DNA of 64,000 nucleotides from Sphingomonas sp. BK235 (GCF_004345855.1 NZ_SLXN01000001.1:1146428-1210427); one strand, 5' to 3'. Numbered from the stretch's first letter, positions 8,729 to 19,118 are shown. The notes: a model not told the origin generated them from the sequence alone. Numbers and translations are program-made.

Positions 8729-11302
8729 TCAGTCGGCAAGCGGCGTCCGTGCGCCGGTGATCGTCAGGTCGCTCCACACCCCCGCGGCGGCGTCGGGCTG
8801 CCCGCCCCCGACGAAGAGACGATAGCGCCCGGGCAGGATCGCCCGCGCGCCATCGCGGGCCACCAGGCTGAGTGACCGCGGCGCGATCGGGAGGTCCACC
8901 ACCCGGCTCTCGCCCGGCGCGAGCGCGACGCGCGCGAAGCCGACCAACTGACGCTGCAACACGGGCACGGTGCGCCCCTGCGGCTGCGGCGCGAGCGGGA
9001 CGAGATAGGCCTGGACCACCTCCTCGCCGGCGCGGCTGCCGGCGTTGGTCACGCGCACGCTCGCGGTGAGTGGCGCGCCCGCGGCGACATCGCGCTCCGA
9101 CGGGGTCGCGGCGGCATAATCGTAGCGCGTGTAACTCAGACCATGACCGAAGGGGTACAGGGGCGTCCCGGCGAAGAACCGATAGGTGCGGTTCTTCATG
9201 CTATAGTCGATATAGGCCGGCATATCGCGGGTGGCGGCGTAGAAGGTCACCGGCAACCGCCCGCTCGGGTTCATGTCCCCCGCAAGCAGGCGTGCGATGG
9301 CCGTGCCGCCCGACTGCCCCGGGTACCAGGCGGCGAGCGTCGCCGCGGCATGCTCTTTCGTCCAGCGATCGGCGATCGCTGCGCCGGTCATCTGCACCAC
9401 CACCAGCGGCTTGCCCGTCGCGGCCAACGCCTCCAGCAACGCGCGCTGCGGTGCGGGCAGCTCGATCTTGGTACGATCCCCCCCGACGAAGCCCGGCACA
9501 TCGAGCCGCAGCGCCTCGCCCTCGAGCGTCGGCGACAGGCCGGTAAAGGCCACCACCACCTCGGCGTCGCGCGCCGCCGCCACCGCCTCGGCGATCTGCG
9601 CCGCCGCGGGCGCGACCCAACGCAGGCCGATGCCGCCGTCCGCGCTGACATGGTCGAGCTCGACGCGAAGGTCGTGCGGTCGCGCGTCGGCGAAGCTGAT
9701 CTGCGCCTCGACACCCTCGTCGCTGCCGCGATCGGCGATCAGCGGGCGGCCGTCGACCCATAGCCGCACCGGATCATGGCCGTCGCAGTCGAAGCAGCGC
9801 GGCACCTCGAGCCGCAGGGTGTAGGTTCCCGGCGCGGGCGGGGTGAGCCGCCCGGTCCAGCGCACCGCATAGTCGCGGTCGGTCAGCCCGCTTGCGGGCG
9901 GCGCGCGATCCCAGTCGAAGTCGATCACCCGATCCTGCCGCGTCATCACCGCGCGCCCGGTCGGCGCGCCGCCGCGGAAATACTCGCCGCGCAATCCGGG
10001 GCGCCCGCCGGCGGACAGCGCGGTCTCGGGCACCGGCACCGCGACGCCCTCGGCCAGCACGCTGCCCTGCGCGAAGCGGACGCTGGCAGCGCCGAAGCGG
10101 GTGCGAAGGGCCTGGAGCGGCGTGACCGGTGCCGCGGCGGTGCCATGGTAATTGGCCTCGAGCACGTCGAGCGAGTCGGCATTGGCGCCGATCACCGCCA
10201 GCCGCGTGCCCGGCGCGAGCGGGAGCCGGTCGCGGTTGGTCAGCAGCACCAGCGACTTCTCCGCCGCTTCGAGCGCGAGCTCACGGTGGGCCGCACTGTC
10301 CACCGCGTCGGGGTGGATTTTGTCCCATCGGCTGCGCCGCCCGAAGGCGATGCCGAGCGCGGCACGCGATCCGAGAACCCGGCGCAGCGCGGTATCGACC
10401 TCGGGCTCGGTCACCAGCCCGCGCCGTACCGCCTCGGGCAGCGCGTCGTAGCTCGGCCCGCAATCGAGATCGGTCCCCGCGCGCAGCGCCGCCGCGGCGG
10501 CCGAGGGCACGTCGAGCCGGTAATTGTGGAAGCTCTCGATATATCCCACCGCATCGCAGTCGGAGACGATCATCCCGCCGAACCCCCAGCGCGCGCGCGC
10601 GCGCTCGTTGAGCAGCGACGCCGAGGCGCAGGCGGGCACGCCGTGGATCGAATTGTACGCGCACATCGTCGACAGCGCGCCGCCTTCGGTCAGCGCGAGG
10701 CGGAAGGCGGGCGTGTAGGTCTCCGCCATGTCGCGCGGTGACACGTCGACGTCGAACGCATTGCGTCCCGCTTCCGGCCCCGAATGAACCGCGAAATGCT
10801 TGGGCGTGGCGATCGCCTTGGGATAAGCGGGGTCCGGCCCCTGCACCCCCTGGACGAAGGCGACGCCGAGACGCCCCGCAAGCAGCGGATCCTCGCCATA
10901 GGTTTCCTGCCCCCTGCCCCAGCGCGGATCACGGAAGATATTGATGTTGGGCGACCAGATATGGAGGCCGGCGAAGCGCGGCCGGTCGGCGCGGCGCGGC
11001 ACCGCGTTGAACTTGGCGCGCGCCTCGGTCGACACCACGTCGCCGACCCGACGCAGCAGCTCGACGTCCCAGCTCGCCGCCAGTCCGATCGCCTGCGGGA
11101 AGACCGTCGCGATGCCGTTGCGCGCGAGCCCGTGAAGCCCCTCGCTCCAGTAATCATAAGCGGGCAGATCGGCCTTGGGCAGCGCGGGCGCGGCGTTGCC
11201 GAGCTGCGCGGCTTTCTCCTCGATCGTCATCGTCGCGATCGCGCGCTCGATCGCGGGCGCGGCGGTCTCGGCCTGCGCCGCGAGCAGAAGGAGCGAGAGC
11301 AT
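8729..11302 (-). CDS. glycoside hydrolase family 3 with PA14 insert
   Basis: 857 aa with a short signal peptide (hydrophobic residues 1-10). GH3 N-terminal barrel with the KHF block near 168 and the nucleophile motif SDCDA (Asp248), which is typical of the xylosidase/glucosidase branch. A PA14 carbohydrate-binding insert lies at about 430-560 (begins GLRGEYF) and a fibronectin-III-like domain ends the protein (YPFGHGLSYTRYDY onwards). It is a periplasmic or surface exo-glycosidase, probably a beta-xylosidase or beta-glucosidase. It lies 99 nt downstream of a TonB-dependent receptor on the same strand, so the two are likely one glycan-use unit. Confidence 0.88.
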   Translation of the reverse strand: MLSLLLLAAQAETAAPAIERAIATMTIEEKAAQLGNAAPALPKADLPAYDYWSEGLHGLARNGIATVFPQAIGLAASWDVELLRRVGDVVSTEARAKFNAVPRRADRPRFAGLHIWSPNINIFRDPRWGRGQETYGEDPLLAGRLGVAFVQGVQGPDPAYPKAIATPKHFAVHSGPEAGRNAFDVDVSPRDMAETYTPAFRLALTEGGALSTMCAYNSIHGVPACASASLLNERARARWGFGGMIVSDCDAVGYIESFHNYRLDVPSAAAAALRAGTDLDCGPSYDALPEAVRRGLVTEPEVDTALRRVLGSRAALGIAFGRRSRWDKIHPDAVDSAAHRELALEAAEKSLVLLTNRDRLPLAPGTRLAVIGANADSLDVLEANYHGTAAAPVTPLQALRTRFGAASVRFAQGSVLAEGVAVPVPETALSAGGRPGLRGEYFRGGAPTGRAVMTRQDRVIDFDWDRAPPASGLTDRDYAVRWTGRLTPPAPGTYTLRLEVPRCFDCDGHDPVRLWVDGRPLIADRGSDEGVEAQISFADARPHDLRVELDHVSADGGIGLRWVAPAAAQIAEAVAAARDAEVVVAFTGLSPTLEGEALRLDVPGFVGGDRTKIELPAPQRALLEALAATGKPLVVVQMTGAAIADRWTKEHAAATLAAWYPGQSGGTAIARLLAGDMNPSGRLPVTFYAATRDMPAYIDYSMKNRTYRFFAGTPLYPFGHGLSYTRYDYAAATPSERDVAAGAPLTASVRVTNAGSRAGEEVVQAYLVPLAPQPQGRTVPVLQRQLVGFARVALAPGESRVVDLPIAPRSLSLVARDGARAILPGRYRLFVGGGQPDAAAGVWSDLTITGARTPLAD

Positions 11303-11331
11303 GGCGGGTCCTGGTTCCTCTCGGCGGACGG

Positions 11332-11368
11332 GCGCAGGCCCCCCGCCACCGGGAGGGGAAACCTGCGC
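11332..11368 (-). terminator. hairpin between receptor and glycosidase genes
   Basis: GCGCAGG at 11332-11338 pairs with CCTGCGC at 11362-11368, with a C-rich/G-rich interior that extends the stem. It could be a partial terminator that lowers glycosidase expression relative to the receptor. There is no T run. Confidence 0.35.
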
Positions 11369-11401
11369 AGCCCCCTCCCCCGCCGGGGAGGCTCTGTTGA
11401 G

Positions 11402-14380
11402 TCAGAAGTTGGCGCGAAGCCCGAGGCGGAAGGCGCGGCCGACCACGTCGTATAGCGTCGGCGTGGTGATGTTGCCGGGCACCGTCTCGCCGTCGCGGTT
11501 GAAGACGTTGTCGACCTTCGCATAGGCCTGGAATGCCGGGCTGAAGCGATAGGACGCCGCCAGATCGACGTAGAGCGCACCCGGCACGCGATTGTAGTCA
11601 TAGGTCGGGTGGTTGATCGTCGAGACCGGGCAGTCGGTCGAGCAGACGATATTCTCGTTCGAGAGCACGCCCGCGCTGATCCAGCGCTCCTGCACCGTGA
11701 AGCTGACCGTGTCGGTGCTCCAATCCTGCGACGCGAGCACCTTCCAGTGCGGCACCGCGGTCGCCTCGATATTGGTGCCGGCAAGCTGGCGCGGGATCGT
11801 GCCGGGCAGGCCAGTGTCCTGAACGAAGTTGATCGTGTGCGTCGCCAGCGCGCGCAGGCTCAACGTGCCCGGCAGGCCGATGCCGTCGAGCTTGGTCTGA
11901 TAGCTCGTCTCGATGTCGAACCCGTCGGTGAAGATCGACGCGAAGTTGAACGGCTGCACGGTGACGTACGCCGAATCGAGGTTGCTCAGATCGAACGAGC
12001 CGCAGGTGAACTGCACGCCGCCGTAGCACAGGTTGATCTGCGTCTGGGCGTCGAGCGCGGAGATGGCGTCGTCGATCTTGATGCGGAAATAGTCGAACGA
12101 CAGGCTGAAACCGGGCAGCCAGCTGGCGCGCGACAGCACGAAGCCGACCTCGGTGTTGCGCGCGATCTCGGGAGTCAGCGCGCGGTTGCCGGTGGTGGTC
12201 TGCAGCACCGTGATCGAGCGGTTGCCGTTGAACGGATCGATCGTGCCGGTGCGGTTGCTGGTGACCGGCGCGGCGAACAGCTCGGACAGGTTGGGCGCGC
12301 GAATGTCGCGCGAGGTCACGCCGCGCAGGCGGAAGCCGTCGAGCGGGGTCTCCCAGGTGCCGCCGACCTTCCAGGTGTAGACGGTGCCCGAGGTGCTGTA
12401 ATTGGTCGCGCGCCCCGCGACGTTGAGGTTGGCACGCCCGATCGACTCGCTGTCGAACAGCGGTGCGTTGAGCTCGAGGTAGGATTCGAGCACGTCATAG
12501 CCGCCGCTACCGTTGCGGTAATTGCCGGCATACCAGTTGCCGCCCTGCGGGTTGAGCAGCGGATCGTCGGGATATTCGTCGGTATAGCCGTCGCCGGTGA
12601 TGACGCCGTTGCCGTAGGGATCGGCGGTGACGCGGTAGAATTCGTGGCGGTATTCGGCACCGAACGCGACCGCGAGCGGGCCGGCGGGCAGAGCGAGTGG
12701 CTCGCCGCTGACCGAGAAGCTCGCGACGTCCTGCGTCTGGCGGGTGTGCTGATAGGGGCCGAAGCCCGGCTCGACATAGGCCCGTGTCGCGTCGGACGGG
12801 ATCTGGTTGCCGATGACGTTGAGCGGCGAACAGCCGCTCGCCACCGCGACCGGGTCGGCGCAGGTGATCCGCCCGTCAGCGCCGCGCACCGCCTGGATCG
12901 CCGCGCGATAGCGCGGCATCAGCGGGATGTTCGACACGTTGATGTCGGTGATGCCGGTGCCGTGCTCGTAATAGGCTTCGTAGCGCCAGTCGGTCCCGAA
13001 CGCGGGCAGCTTGCCCTTGGCGCCGATCACGCCGCGATACTGATGGCGCCGCGTGTCGACGTCGATGAAGTCGAACATCGGGTTGACCGTGCCGAAGCGG
13101 AAGCTGGTGATCCCGTTGGTCGCGCACGCCGCCTGGATCGCCGCCGGGACGAACGGGTTGGAGCATTGGATCGTGAGATTGTCCTGCGCCGATCCCGGAT
13201 TGGGCGTGTTGCTGGTGTCGACCCGCGCGACGTTGAGCGTCGCGTAGATCTCATTGTCGGGATCGACGTCGAACCCGATCCGGCCATAGCTGTTGATCCG
13301 CGTGATTTCGGACTTGAAGCTGTTGCCGTTGGTCACGCTGCCGCTCAGGTCACCGCCGATGCACGAGCCCGGCAGACAGCCGGTGCCATATTGGAAGGGC
13401 ACGGGATTGCCGCTGGCGTCGAAGGCGGTGCCGGCGAGCGGCCCGGCGTTGATCAGACCATAGCGGCCGAACAGCGTCGACTGGACGCGGTCGCGATACA
13501 GATATTGCGGCAGCCCGTCGGTGGTGATCCCGCGGTTCTGCACGCCGCGGGCGACCAGCCAGCGACGTCCGTTGGGACCGTCGCCGCGCGGGTCGTTGCC
13601 GACGCCGAAGCCCGGCGACGGAATGCCGTCCTCATGGCTGTATTCACCGCTGACGATCAGATGCAGCCGGCCGCCCGCGAGCGACTTGCCCGCGGCCGCC
13701 TGGACGGTGTAATTGGCGTCGTCGCCATAAGTGCTGATGCCGCCCATGACATTGGCGCGGAAGCCGGTGAAGCGCGTGTTGGTGACGAAGTTGACGACAC
13801 CGCCGACCGCGTCCGAGCCGTAGGACGCCGACGCGCCGCCGGTGACGACGTCGACGCGCTCGATCAGCAGTTGCGGGAAGAGGCTGACGTCGGCGACGCC
13901 GGTGACGTTGGCGCCGACCACGCGCTGGCCGTCGATCAACGTCAGCGTGCGGATCGGCTGGAGCCCGCGCAGGCTGAGCGTGCTGAGCCCCTGCACGCCG
14001 GTCGACGTGCCGTTGGCGCCGACGGTCGCGCCGGTCGATCCCTGCAGCGCGGGCAGCTGCGCGACCGTGGTGAAGACGTTGGGCTGCGCGTTCTTGGTGA
14101 TCGCCTCATAGCTGAGCACCTGGGTCGGCGTCGGCGCGTTGAAGCCGCTCGACACGATGCGCGAGCCGGTGACGACGACGTCGCGTTGCGCCTCGGGCTG
14201 GGCCTCGGGGGCGTCGGGCACCGCCTGGGCGGTGGTGCTGCCGGTGGCGCCGTCCGCGGGCTGCTGGGTCGTGACGGTGGAAGGCGACGGCGACCCCGCA
14301 GGTGCCTGTTGCGCCAGCGCGGGCGTCGCCAGCATCGTCGAGGCGATCAGGCCGAGCTTCCTCATCATGTCGCGCCGCAT
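11402..14380 (-). CDS. TonB-dependent receptor, probable oligosaccharide uptake
   Basis: 992 aa from the ATG after AAGGGGAGA; this start gives a clean signal peptide (MRKLGLIASTMLATPALAQ). A Gln/Pro/Thr-rich spacer is followed by the plug domain (RDVVVTGSRIVSSG, then the SLRGLQPIRTLTLIDGQRV block) and a 22-strand barrel that ends in a C-terminal Phe, as expected for BAM recognition. It is an outer-membrane active transporter of the SusC-like/CarO-type group common in Sphingomonas. The downstream GH3 gene suggests an oligosaccharide ligand, which is inference from context. Confidence 0.88.
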   Translation of the reverse strand: MRRDMMRKLGLIASTMLATPALAQQAPAGSPSPSTVTTQQPADGATGSTTAQAVPDAPEAQPEAQRDVVVTGSRIVSSGFNAPTPTQVLSYEAITKNAQPNVFTTVAQLPALQGSTGATVGANGTSTGVQGLSTLSLRGLQPIRTLTLIDGQRVVGANVTGVADVSLFPQLLIERVDVVTGGASASYGSDAVGGVVNFVTNTRFTGFRANVMGGISTYGDDANYTVQAAAGKSLAGGRLHLIVSGEYSHEDGIPSPGFGVGNDPRGDGPNGRRWLVARGVQNRGITTDGLPQYLYRDRVQSTLFGRYGLINAGPLAGTAFDASGNPVPFQYGTGCLPGSCIGGDLSGSVTNGNSFKSEITRINSYGRIGFDVDPDNEIYATLNVARVDTSNTPNPGSAQDNLTIQCSNPFVPAAIQAACATNGITSFRFGTVNPMFDFIDVDTRRHQYRGVIGAKGKLPAFGTDWRYEAYYEHGTGITDINVSNIPLMPRYRAAIQAVRGADGRITCADPVAVASGCSPLNVIGNQIPSDATRAYVEPGFGPYQHTRQTQDVASFSVSGEPLALPAGPLAVAFGAEYRHEFYRVTADPYGNGVITGDGYTDEYPDDPLLNPQGGNWYAGNYRNGSGGYDVLESYLELNAPLFDSESIGRANLNVAGRATNYSTSGTVYTWKVGGTWETPLDGFRLRGVTSRDIRAPNLSELFAAPVTSNRTGTIDPFNGNRSITVLQTTTGNRALTPEIARNTEVGFVLSRASWLPGFSLSFDYFRIKIDDAISALDAQTQINLCYGGVQFTCGSFDLSNLDSAYVTVQPFNFASIFTDGFDIETSYQTKLDGIGLPGTLSLRALATHTINFVQDTGLPGTIPRQLAGTNIEATAVPHWKVLASQDWSTDTVSFTVQERWISAGVLSNENIVCSTDCPVSTINHPTYDYNRVPGALYVDLAASYRFSPAFQAYAKVDNVFNRDGETVPGNITTPTLYDVVGRAFRLGLRANF

Positions 14381-14504
14381 CGTCGTCTCCCCTTGTTCTG
14401 GTGCGGTGGATCGGTGGCATGCCCGCCACGCAATCGGTTGGGGAGCCGTGTAAGGGGGTATACGGTTACGGCGCAATATACCTTTTGCTATTTGTTTAAT
14501 TTAA

Positions 14505-14525
14505 GCGAGTGAACGTTCTCAGAGG
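14505..14525. promoter_or_regulatory. possible operator upstream of the receptor gene
   Basis: The palindrome GAACGTTC (14511-14518) with partly symmetric flanks lies about 130 nt upstream of the receptor start. A central CG palindrome is the usual form of LacI-family operators, which control many glycan receptors. No regulator gene is present nearby, so this is weak. Confidence 0.25.
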
Positions 14526-14630
14526 GTTGATGCCGGCCGTTCCTGAATGACAAGGTAAGTGGCACTGCCCCGTCGCGCTGACGATGCTGCCGCTCTGGCG
14601 GAGCCGCGCCGCCGCGCCTAATCAGCGACG

Positions 14631-15995
14631 ATGGACTGGGACGCACGGCCGAGCGGCTGGATCAAAAGCGCGGGCGACGCGCGCTCGAACTCGGACATCG
14701 ATTACGGTCGCGTCATCCACTCGGCGTCGTTCCGCCGATTGCAGGGCAAGACCCAGATCCTCAACCTGGGCGACAGCGACTTCTACCGCACCCGCCTGAC
14801 GCATTCACTCGAGGTGGCACAGATCGCGGGCGGCATCGTGCGTCAGGTGCGCCACGATCATCCCGACCATCCGGTGACCGTCCACCTTCCCGACCTCGCC
14901 ATGATCCAGGCGATCGGCGCGACGCACGATCTCGGCCATCCTCCTTTCGGTCATGGCGGCGAGGTCGCCCTCAACTTCTGCATGGCGGATCACGGCGGGT
15001 TCGAGGGCAACGGCCAGACGCTGCGGATCCTGACCAAGCTCGAGAAATTCTCGGACGCGCACGGCGCCGATCTGACCCGGCGCACGCTGCTCGGCACGCT
15101 CAAATATCCGGCGAGCTATGCGGCGACCGCGCATCCGGCGCTGCGGCCGCGTCTGCTCGACGCGCCGAGCGGTCTCGCGCTGATCGACCGCGAGGCGTCC
15201 AAGCCGCCGAAATGCTTCATGGAAAGCGAGGCGGCGGAGGTTGCCTGGATCCTTGCCGGACTGAGCGACGCCGACCGCACCGCCTTCGTCGCGACCGACC
15301 GGACGGAGGCGGCGGCGCTGGCGGAGATCGCGCCCAGGCATCGCAGGACCCTCCACAAGTCGCTCGATTGCAGCATCATGGACACGGCAGACGACATCGC
15401 CTTCGGCGTCCATGATCTCGAGGACGCGGCAGCGCTCGGGCTCGTGAGCGCGACAGACTGGGAGATGCACGTCACGCCAGGCGCGTGCGAGGGCTTCTTC
15501 ACCTGGCTCGGCGACCGCGGGCGCAGCCGGCTCGGCAACGATGCCTATGCCGCGCTGATGGGAAAGCTGTTCGGCGACGCCTCGGCGCGCAAGCACGCGG
15601 TGAGCCTGCTGGTCGGGTTCTTCCTCCACCGCTGCGTGATCGTCCAGCAGGACGCCTTCGCCGAACCGCTCCTGCGCTTCCGTGTCGCGATCGATCCGGC
15701 CGCGCGCGCGCTCCTCGACGCGCTCAAGCGGCTCGTCTACATCACCGTTATCCGCAGCCCCGAGGTGCAGCACCTCGAGTTCAAGGGCCAGCGGATGGTG
15801 GTGTCGGTGTTCGAGGCGCTCGCCTCCGAGCCGGCCGCGTTCCTGCCGCGCAACACCTTTCGCCACTATGCGGCGTCGGGCGGCGATCGCCGCGTCATCT
15901 GTGATCATGTCGCTGGGATGACGGACATGTTCTTGCTCAAGACGTATGAGCGATTGTTCAGCCCGCGGATGGGGTCGGTGTTCGACCGCATCTAG
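14631..15995 (+). CDS. dgt: dGTP triphosphohydrolase family protein
   Basis: 454 aa. HD-domain phosphohydrolase: HSASFRRLQGKTQ near residue 28, RLTHSLEVAQ near 56, and THDLGHPPFGHGGE near 98 supply the metal-binding His/Asp set. Dgt enzymes split dNTPs into nucleoside and triphosphate; some relatives restrict phages by lowering dNTP pools. The length fits the E. coli-like branch. It stands alone between the glycan pair and the metal cluster, in the core chromosome rather than in the island. Substrate range cannot be read from sequence. Confidence 0.88.
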   Translation: MDWDARPSGWIKSAGDARSNSDIDYGRVIHSASFRRLQGKTQILNLGDSDFYRTRLTHSLEVAQIAGGIVRQVRHDHPDHPVTVHLPDLAMIQAIGATHDLGHPPFGHGGEVALNFCMADHGGFEGNGQTLRILTKLEKFSDAHGADLTRRTLLGTLKYPASYAATAHPALRPRLLDAPSGLALIDREASKPPKCFMESEAAEVAWILAGLSDADRTAFVATDRTEAAALAEIAPRHRRTLHKSLDCSIMDTADDIAFGVHDLEDAAALGLVSATDWEMHVTPGACEGFFTWLGDRGRSRLGNDAYAALMGKLFGDASARKHAVSLLVGFFLHRCVIVQQDAFAEPLLRFRVAIDPAARALLDALKRLVYITVIRSPEVQHLEFKGQRMVVSVFEALASEPAAFLPRNTFRHYAASGGDRRVICDHVAGMTDMFLLKTYERLFSPRMGSVFDRI

Positions 15996-16050
15996 GTGAC
16001 GAGGTCGATCGCCGGGACTTCGGTCAAAAGCGATGAGTCGGATGCAGGGT

Positions 16051-17157
16051 TCACGCCGGCATGTCCGCGCCTGCCCGCACCAGCAGTCCCTCGAGCGCCG
16101 CCGGCGCCATCGCCATCAGCGCCAACGTACCGCGTAGCTCCTCGGGATCGATACCGCGGGTGATGAACACCATTCGCGTCCGCCGATCGGCGGAGTTCCA
16201 GCGGTCCAGTTCCACCGGCGGATGGAACAGATGCTGCACGCCATGGACCACGACGGGCGCGTCATGGCCCTCCAGATGGACGATCCCCTTGACGCGCAAC
16301 AGGTCGGCACCGCGGAACATCGTCAGCAGCCCCAGCCACCGCTCGAACGCGAGCGGATCGAGCGGTCGGTCGAAGGTCAGGCAGGTGGCGCGGATGCCGT
16401 CGCCATGCCGGTCGATGTCGTGGTGATGATCGTGGCCGTGATGATGGTGATGATGATCGTCCGCATAGGCCTCGTCGGCTAGCCACCGGCGCACGTCGTC
16501 GCTCTTGCTCGCCGGATCCCATAGGCCGACATCGAAGAGCGACGCCGGATCGACCGCTCCGTCGCGCACCGTGATCACCGGTGCGGCGGGGTTGAGCGTG
16601 GCAAGCCGCGCGCGCAACAGTGCCTGGGCGGCATCGTCGACGAGATCGGTTTTGGTGAGCAGCAAGCGATCGGCCACCGCCGCCTGTTTGACCGCCTCGT
16701 GATGCGCGTCGAGCGTCGCCATCCCCGCCGCGGCATCGACGGTCGCGATCACCGCGTCGAGCCGATACAAGGGTTCGAGCTGCGCATCGGCGATCAGCGT
16801 GTGCAGGATCGGCGCGGGATCGGCGAGCCCGGTCGTCTCGATCACCACCCGGTCGAACCAGCATCGTCCGTCGCGGGCGAACCGCCAGGGTGCATCGCGC
16901 AGCGTGCGCGACAGATCGCCGCAAATCGTGCAGCACAGGCAGCCGCCCATCATGTCGACCACCATGTCGTCGCTCGATCGCGCGATCAGCTCGTGATCCA
17001 GTCCGACCGACCCGAATTCGTTGATGACGACCAAGGCCCGCCCCATGCCCGGCGAGCGCACCAGCCGGTTGAGCAACGTCGTCTTGCCGCTGCCCAGGAA
17101 GCCGGTCAGCACCGACACCGGGATGCGCGCCCGCGGCCCCGCCAGCACGCCGCTCAT
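16051..17157 (-). CDS. CobW/COG0523 GTPase with His-rich metal loop
   Basis: 368 aa P-loop GTPase: Walker A GFLGSGKTT at 19-27, the COG0523 metal motif GGCLCC at 71-76, TKTD guanine-specificity motif near 170, and a CobW C-terminal domain. A run of six His followed by more His/Asp lies at about 229-243. These proteins act as metallochaperones, mostly for zinc. It is divergent from a second COG0523 gene, with a Zur-like palindrome in the 116-nt gap. Subgroup is uncertain. Confidence 0.87.
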   Translation of the reverse strand: MSGVLAGPRARIPVSVLTGFLGSGKTTLLNRLVRSPGMGRALVVINEFGSVGLDHELIARSSDDMVVDMMGGCLCCTICGDLSRTLRDAPWRFARDGRCWFDRVVIETTGLADPAPILHTLIADAQLEPLYRLDAVIATVDAAAGMATLDAHHEAVKQAAVADRLLLTKTDLVDDAAQALLRARLATLNPAAPVITVRDGAVDPASLFDVGLWDPASKSDDVRRWLADEAYADDHHHHHHGHDHHHDIDRHGDGIRATCLTFDRPLDPLAFERWLGLLTMFRGADLLRVKGIVHLEGHDAPVVVHGVQHLFHPPVELDRWNSADRRTRMVFITRGIDPEELRGTLALMAMAPAALEGLLVRAGADMPA

Positions 17158-17240
17158 GCCGGCTCCTCCAGCGGGCAGCGCGGCCCCGCGGCCGCCGACG
17201 CGGGAAGATCTCTAGACACGACGTCGCTTCTCCATCTATG

Positions 17241-17260
17241 TGATGTTGTATCGTATCGCA
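17241..17260. promoter_or_regulatory. Zur-like operator, site 1 (degenerate)
   Basis: Within this segment 17244-17258 matches 11 of 15 bases of the TGATAC-N3-GTATCA palindrome found at 20113 and 22198; the GTATC half is kept. It ends 14 nt before the start of the + strand COG0523 gene and lies in the divergent promoter region, so one site could control both directions. Assignment to Zur is by the functions of the downstream genes. Confidence 0.55.
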
Positions 17261-17273
17261 CTGGATCCCGATC

Positions 17274-18509
17274 ATGACAACCCGCCCCCACCACGACCCG
17301 CGCCTGCCGGTCACCGTCCTTTCCGGCTTTCTCGGCGCTGGCAAGACGACCTTGCTCAACCACATCCTCGCCAATCGCGAGGGCCGCCGCGTCGCGGTGA
17401 TCGTCAACGACATGTCGGAAGTGAACATCGACGCCGATCTCGTCCGTGGCGGCGAGGCGGCGCTGTCGCGCTCGGAAGAGGCCTTGGTCGAGATGACCAA
17501 CGGGTGCATCTGCTGCACGTTGCGCGACGACCTGCTCGCCGAGGTGCGGACGCTCGCCGAGGCGGGGCGGTTCGATTATCTGGTGATCGAGAGTACCGGC
17601 ATCTCCGAGCCGCTGCCCGTCGCCACGACCTTCTCCTTCCGCGACGAGGACGGCGTGTCGCTGGGCGATGTCGCGCGGCTCGACACGATGGTGACGGTGG
17701 TCGATGCGCTCAACCTGCTCGCCGATTATTCCAGCCAGGATTTCCTCGCCGACCGGGGCGAGACCCTGGGCGACGACGATCATCGCAGCCTCGTCGGCCT
17801 GCTGGTCGAGCAGATCGAATTCGCCGACGTGGTCGTCGTCAACAAGGCGTCGTCGGTGTCGGCCGCGCAGCTCGCCACGGTCAGGAAGCTGGTCGCCAGT
17901 CTCAACGCCGATGCGGTGATCGTGCCGTGCGATCATGGCCGCGTCGATCTCGACCTGGTGCTCGCCACCGGGCTGTTCGACGAAGAGAAAGCGTCGCGCC
18001 ATCCGCTGTGGGCGAAGGAGCTGTACGGCTATGCGCATCACCAACCCGAGACCGAGGAATATGGCATCGAGAGCTTCGTCTATCGTGCCCGCACGCCGTT
18101 CGATCCGGCGCGGTTCCATGATTTCCTGACGACCGGCGGGCTTGACCATGTCGTCCGTGCCAAAGGCCATTTCTGGCTGGCGACGCGCCCCGACTGGGTC
18201 GGCGAGCTGGCGGTGGCGGGTAGCCAGACGACGACCGCGCGCATGGGCCGCTGGTGGGCGAGCATCCCGAAGAACCACTGGCCCGACGATGGCCGCTTCG
18301 AGGAGTTCGTCGCGAAACATTGGGATCCTTTATGGGGCGACCGGCGGCAGGAATTGGTGTTCATCGGCATCGGCATGGACGAGCCGCGCATCCGCCGCGC
18401 GCTCGACCGCTGCCTCGTCGCCGCGAGCGCCTTCACGCCCGCGCTGTGGCGCGATCTGCCCGATCCCTTCCCCGCCTGGGGCGAGCGACAGCTCGAGGCC
18501 GCCGAATGA
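17274..18509 (+). CDS. CobW/COG0523 GTPase, zinc chaperone type
   Basis: 411 aa. Walker [10 protein letters not shown] at 18-26, metal motif GCICC at 77-81, NKAS guanine motif near 190 and a C-terminal CobW domain. It is longer than the divergent paralogue and resembles the YciC/ZagA/ZigA group induced by zinc shortage, which passes zinc to client enzymes. No clear Shine-Dalgarno precedes the ATG, so a leaderless or very short leader is possible given the nearby operator. Its stop overlaps the DUF1826 gene by 4 nt. Confidence 0.88.
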   Translation: MTTRPHHDPRLPVTVLSGFLGAGKTTLLNHILANREGRRVAVIVNDMSEVNIDADLVRGGEAALSRSEEALVEMTNGCICCTLRDDLLAEVRTLAEAGRFDYLVIESTGISEPLPVATTFSFRDEDGVSLGDVARLDTMVTVVDALNLLADYSSQDFLADRGETLGDDDHRSLVGLLVEQIEFADVVVVNKASSVSAAQLATVRKLVASLNADAVIVPCDHGRVDLDLVLATGLFDEEKASRHPLWAKELYGYAHHQPETEEYGIESFVYRARTPFDPARFHDFLTTGGLDHVVRAKGHFWLATRPDWVGELAVAGSQTTTARMGRWWASIPKNHWPDDGRFEEFVAKHWDPLWGDRRQELVFIGIGMDEPRIRRALDRCLVAASAFTPALWRDLPDPFPAWGERQLEAAE

Positions 18510-19099
18510 GTCTCGCCCTGATCGACCGCGACGTGGCGGTCGGCCCGACGGCGGCTGTGCTGAACGACGTCTTGCATCCCGCCACCGCGCTGGCGATCTG
18601 GCAGCGCTCGCTCTCGCCCGTCCTGCTGGAGGCGCTCGCGCGGCTCGATGTCGATACGGTCGACGACATCGCCCTCGACACCGCCGACGCCGCGGTGGAT
18701 CATACTTTGCGCGCGGCGGGTTATCCCGACGCGTTGGTCGGGCCACTGACCAGCGACATCGCCGCGTTGCTGGAGCGCCACCACGCGCTGACCGGGAGCA
18801 GCCGGCACGCGCTGCGGCTGGAGGTGGTGGAGACCGACGCCTGCCGCCGTTTCCACGCCGATGACGTCACGCTGCGGCTGCTCTGCACCTATGTCGGCCC
18901 CGGCACGCAATGGCACCGCGTCGCAGCCCCCGACACGATCGAACAGGTGCCGACCGGAGCGGCGGCGATCTTCAAGGGACGGCGACTGCTCGATCCCCCG
19001 ACCGTGCTCCACCGCTCACCGCCGATCGGCGGGACCGGCGAGCGCCGGTTGCTGCTCGTCATCGATCCGGCTCGCGCCGCGGTCCCTGCCAGCGGCTGA
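18506..19099 (+). CDS. DUF1826 family protein
   Basis: 197 aa from an ATG overlapping the COG0523 stop (ATGA). The sequence matches my recollection of DUF1826, which usually follows COG0523 genes in Zur-regulated operons. The block [25 protein letters not shown] near 115-140 is rich in His/Asp/Cys and could bind metal. Function is unknown; coupling to the GTPase suggests a client or partner in zinc handling. Confidence 0.75.
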   Translation: MSLALIDRDVAVGPTAAVLNDVLHPATALAIWQRSLSPVLLEALARLDVDTVDDIALDTADAAVDHTLRAAGYPDALVGPLTSDIAALLERHHALTGSSRHALRLEVVETDACRRFHADDVTLRLLCTYVGPGTQWHRVAAPDTIEQVPTGAAAIFKGRRLLDPPTVLHRSPPIGGTGERRLLLVIDPARAAVPASG

Positions 19100-19118
19100 A
19101 CCGTCGGCGGCCCGGCAA

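Noticed and set aside
14457..14482. GGTATA...TATACC inverted repeat upstream of the first TonB receptor
   Set aside because: Only 6-bp arms with a 14-bp spacer; expected by chance at this level and not repeated elsewhere.
14631..15995. dGTPase gene as part of the defence island
   Set aside because: It lies 8.7 kb outside the left attachment site among core genes, so it is not island cargo even though the family can limit phages.
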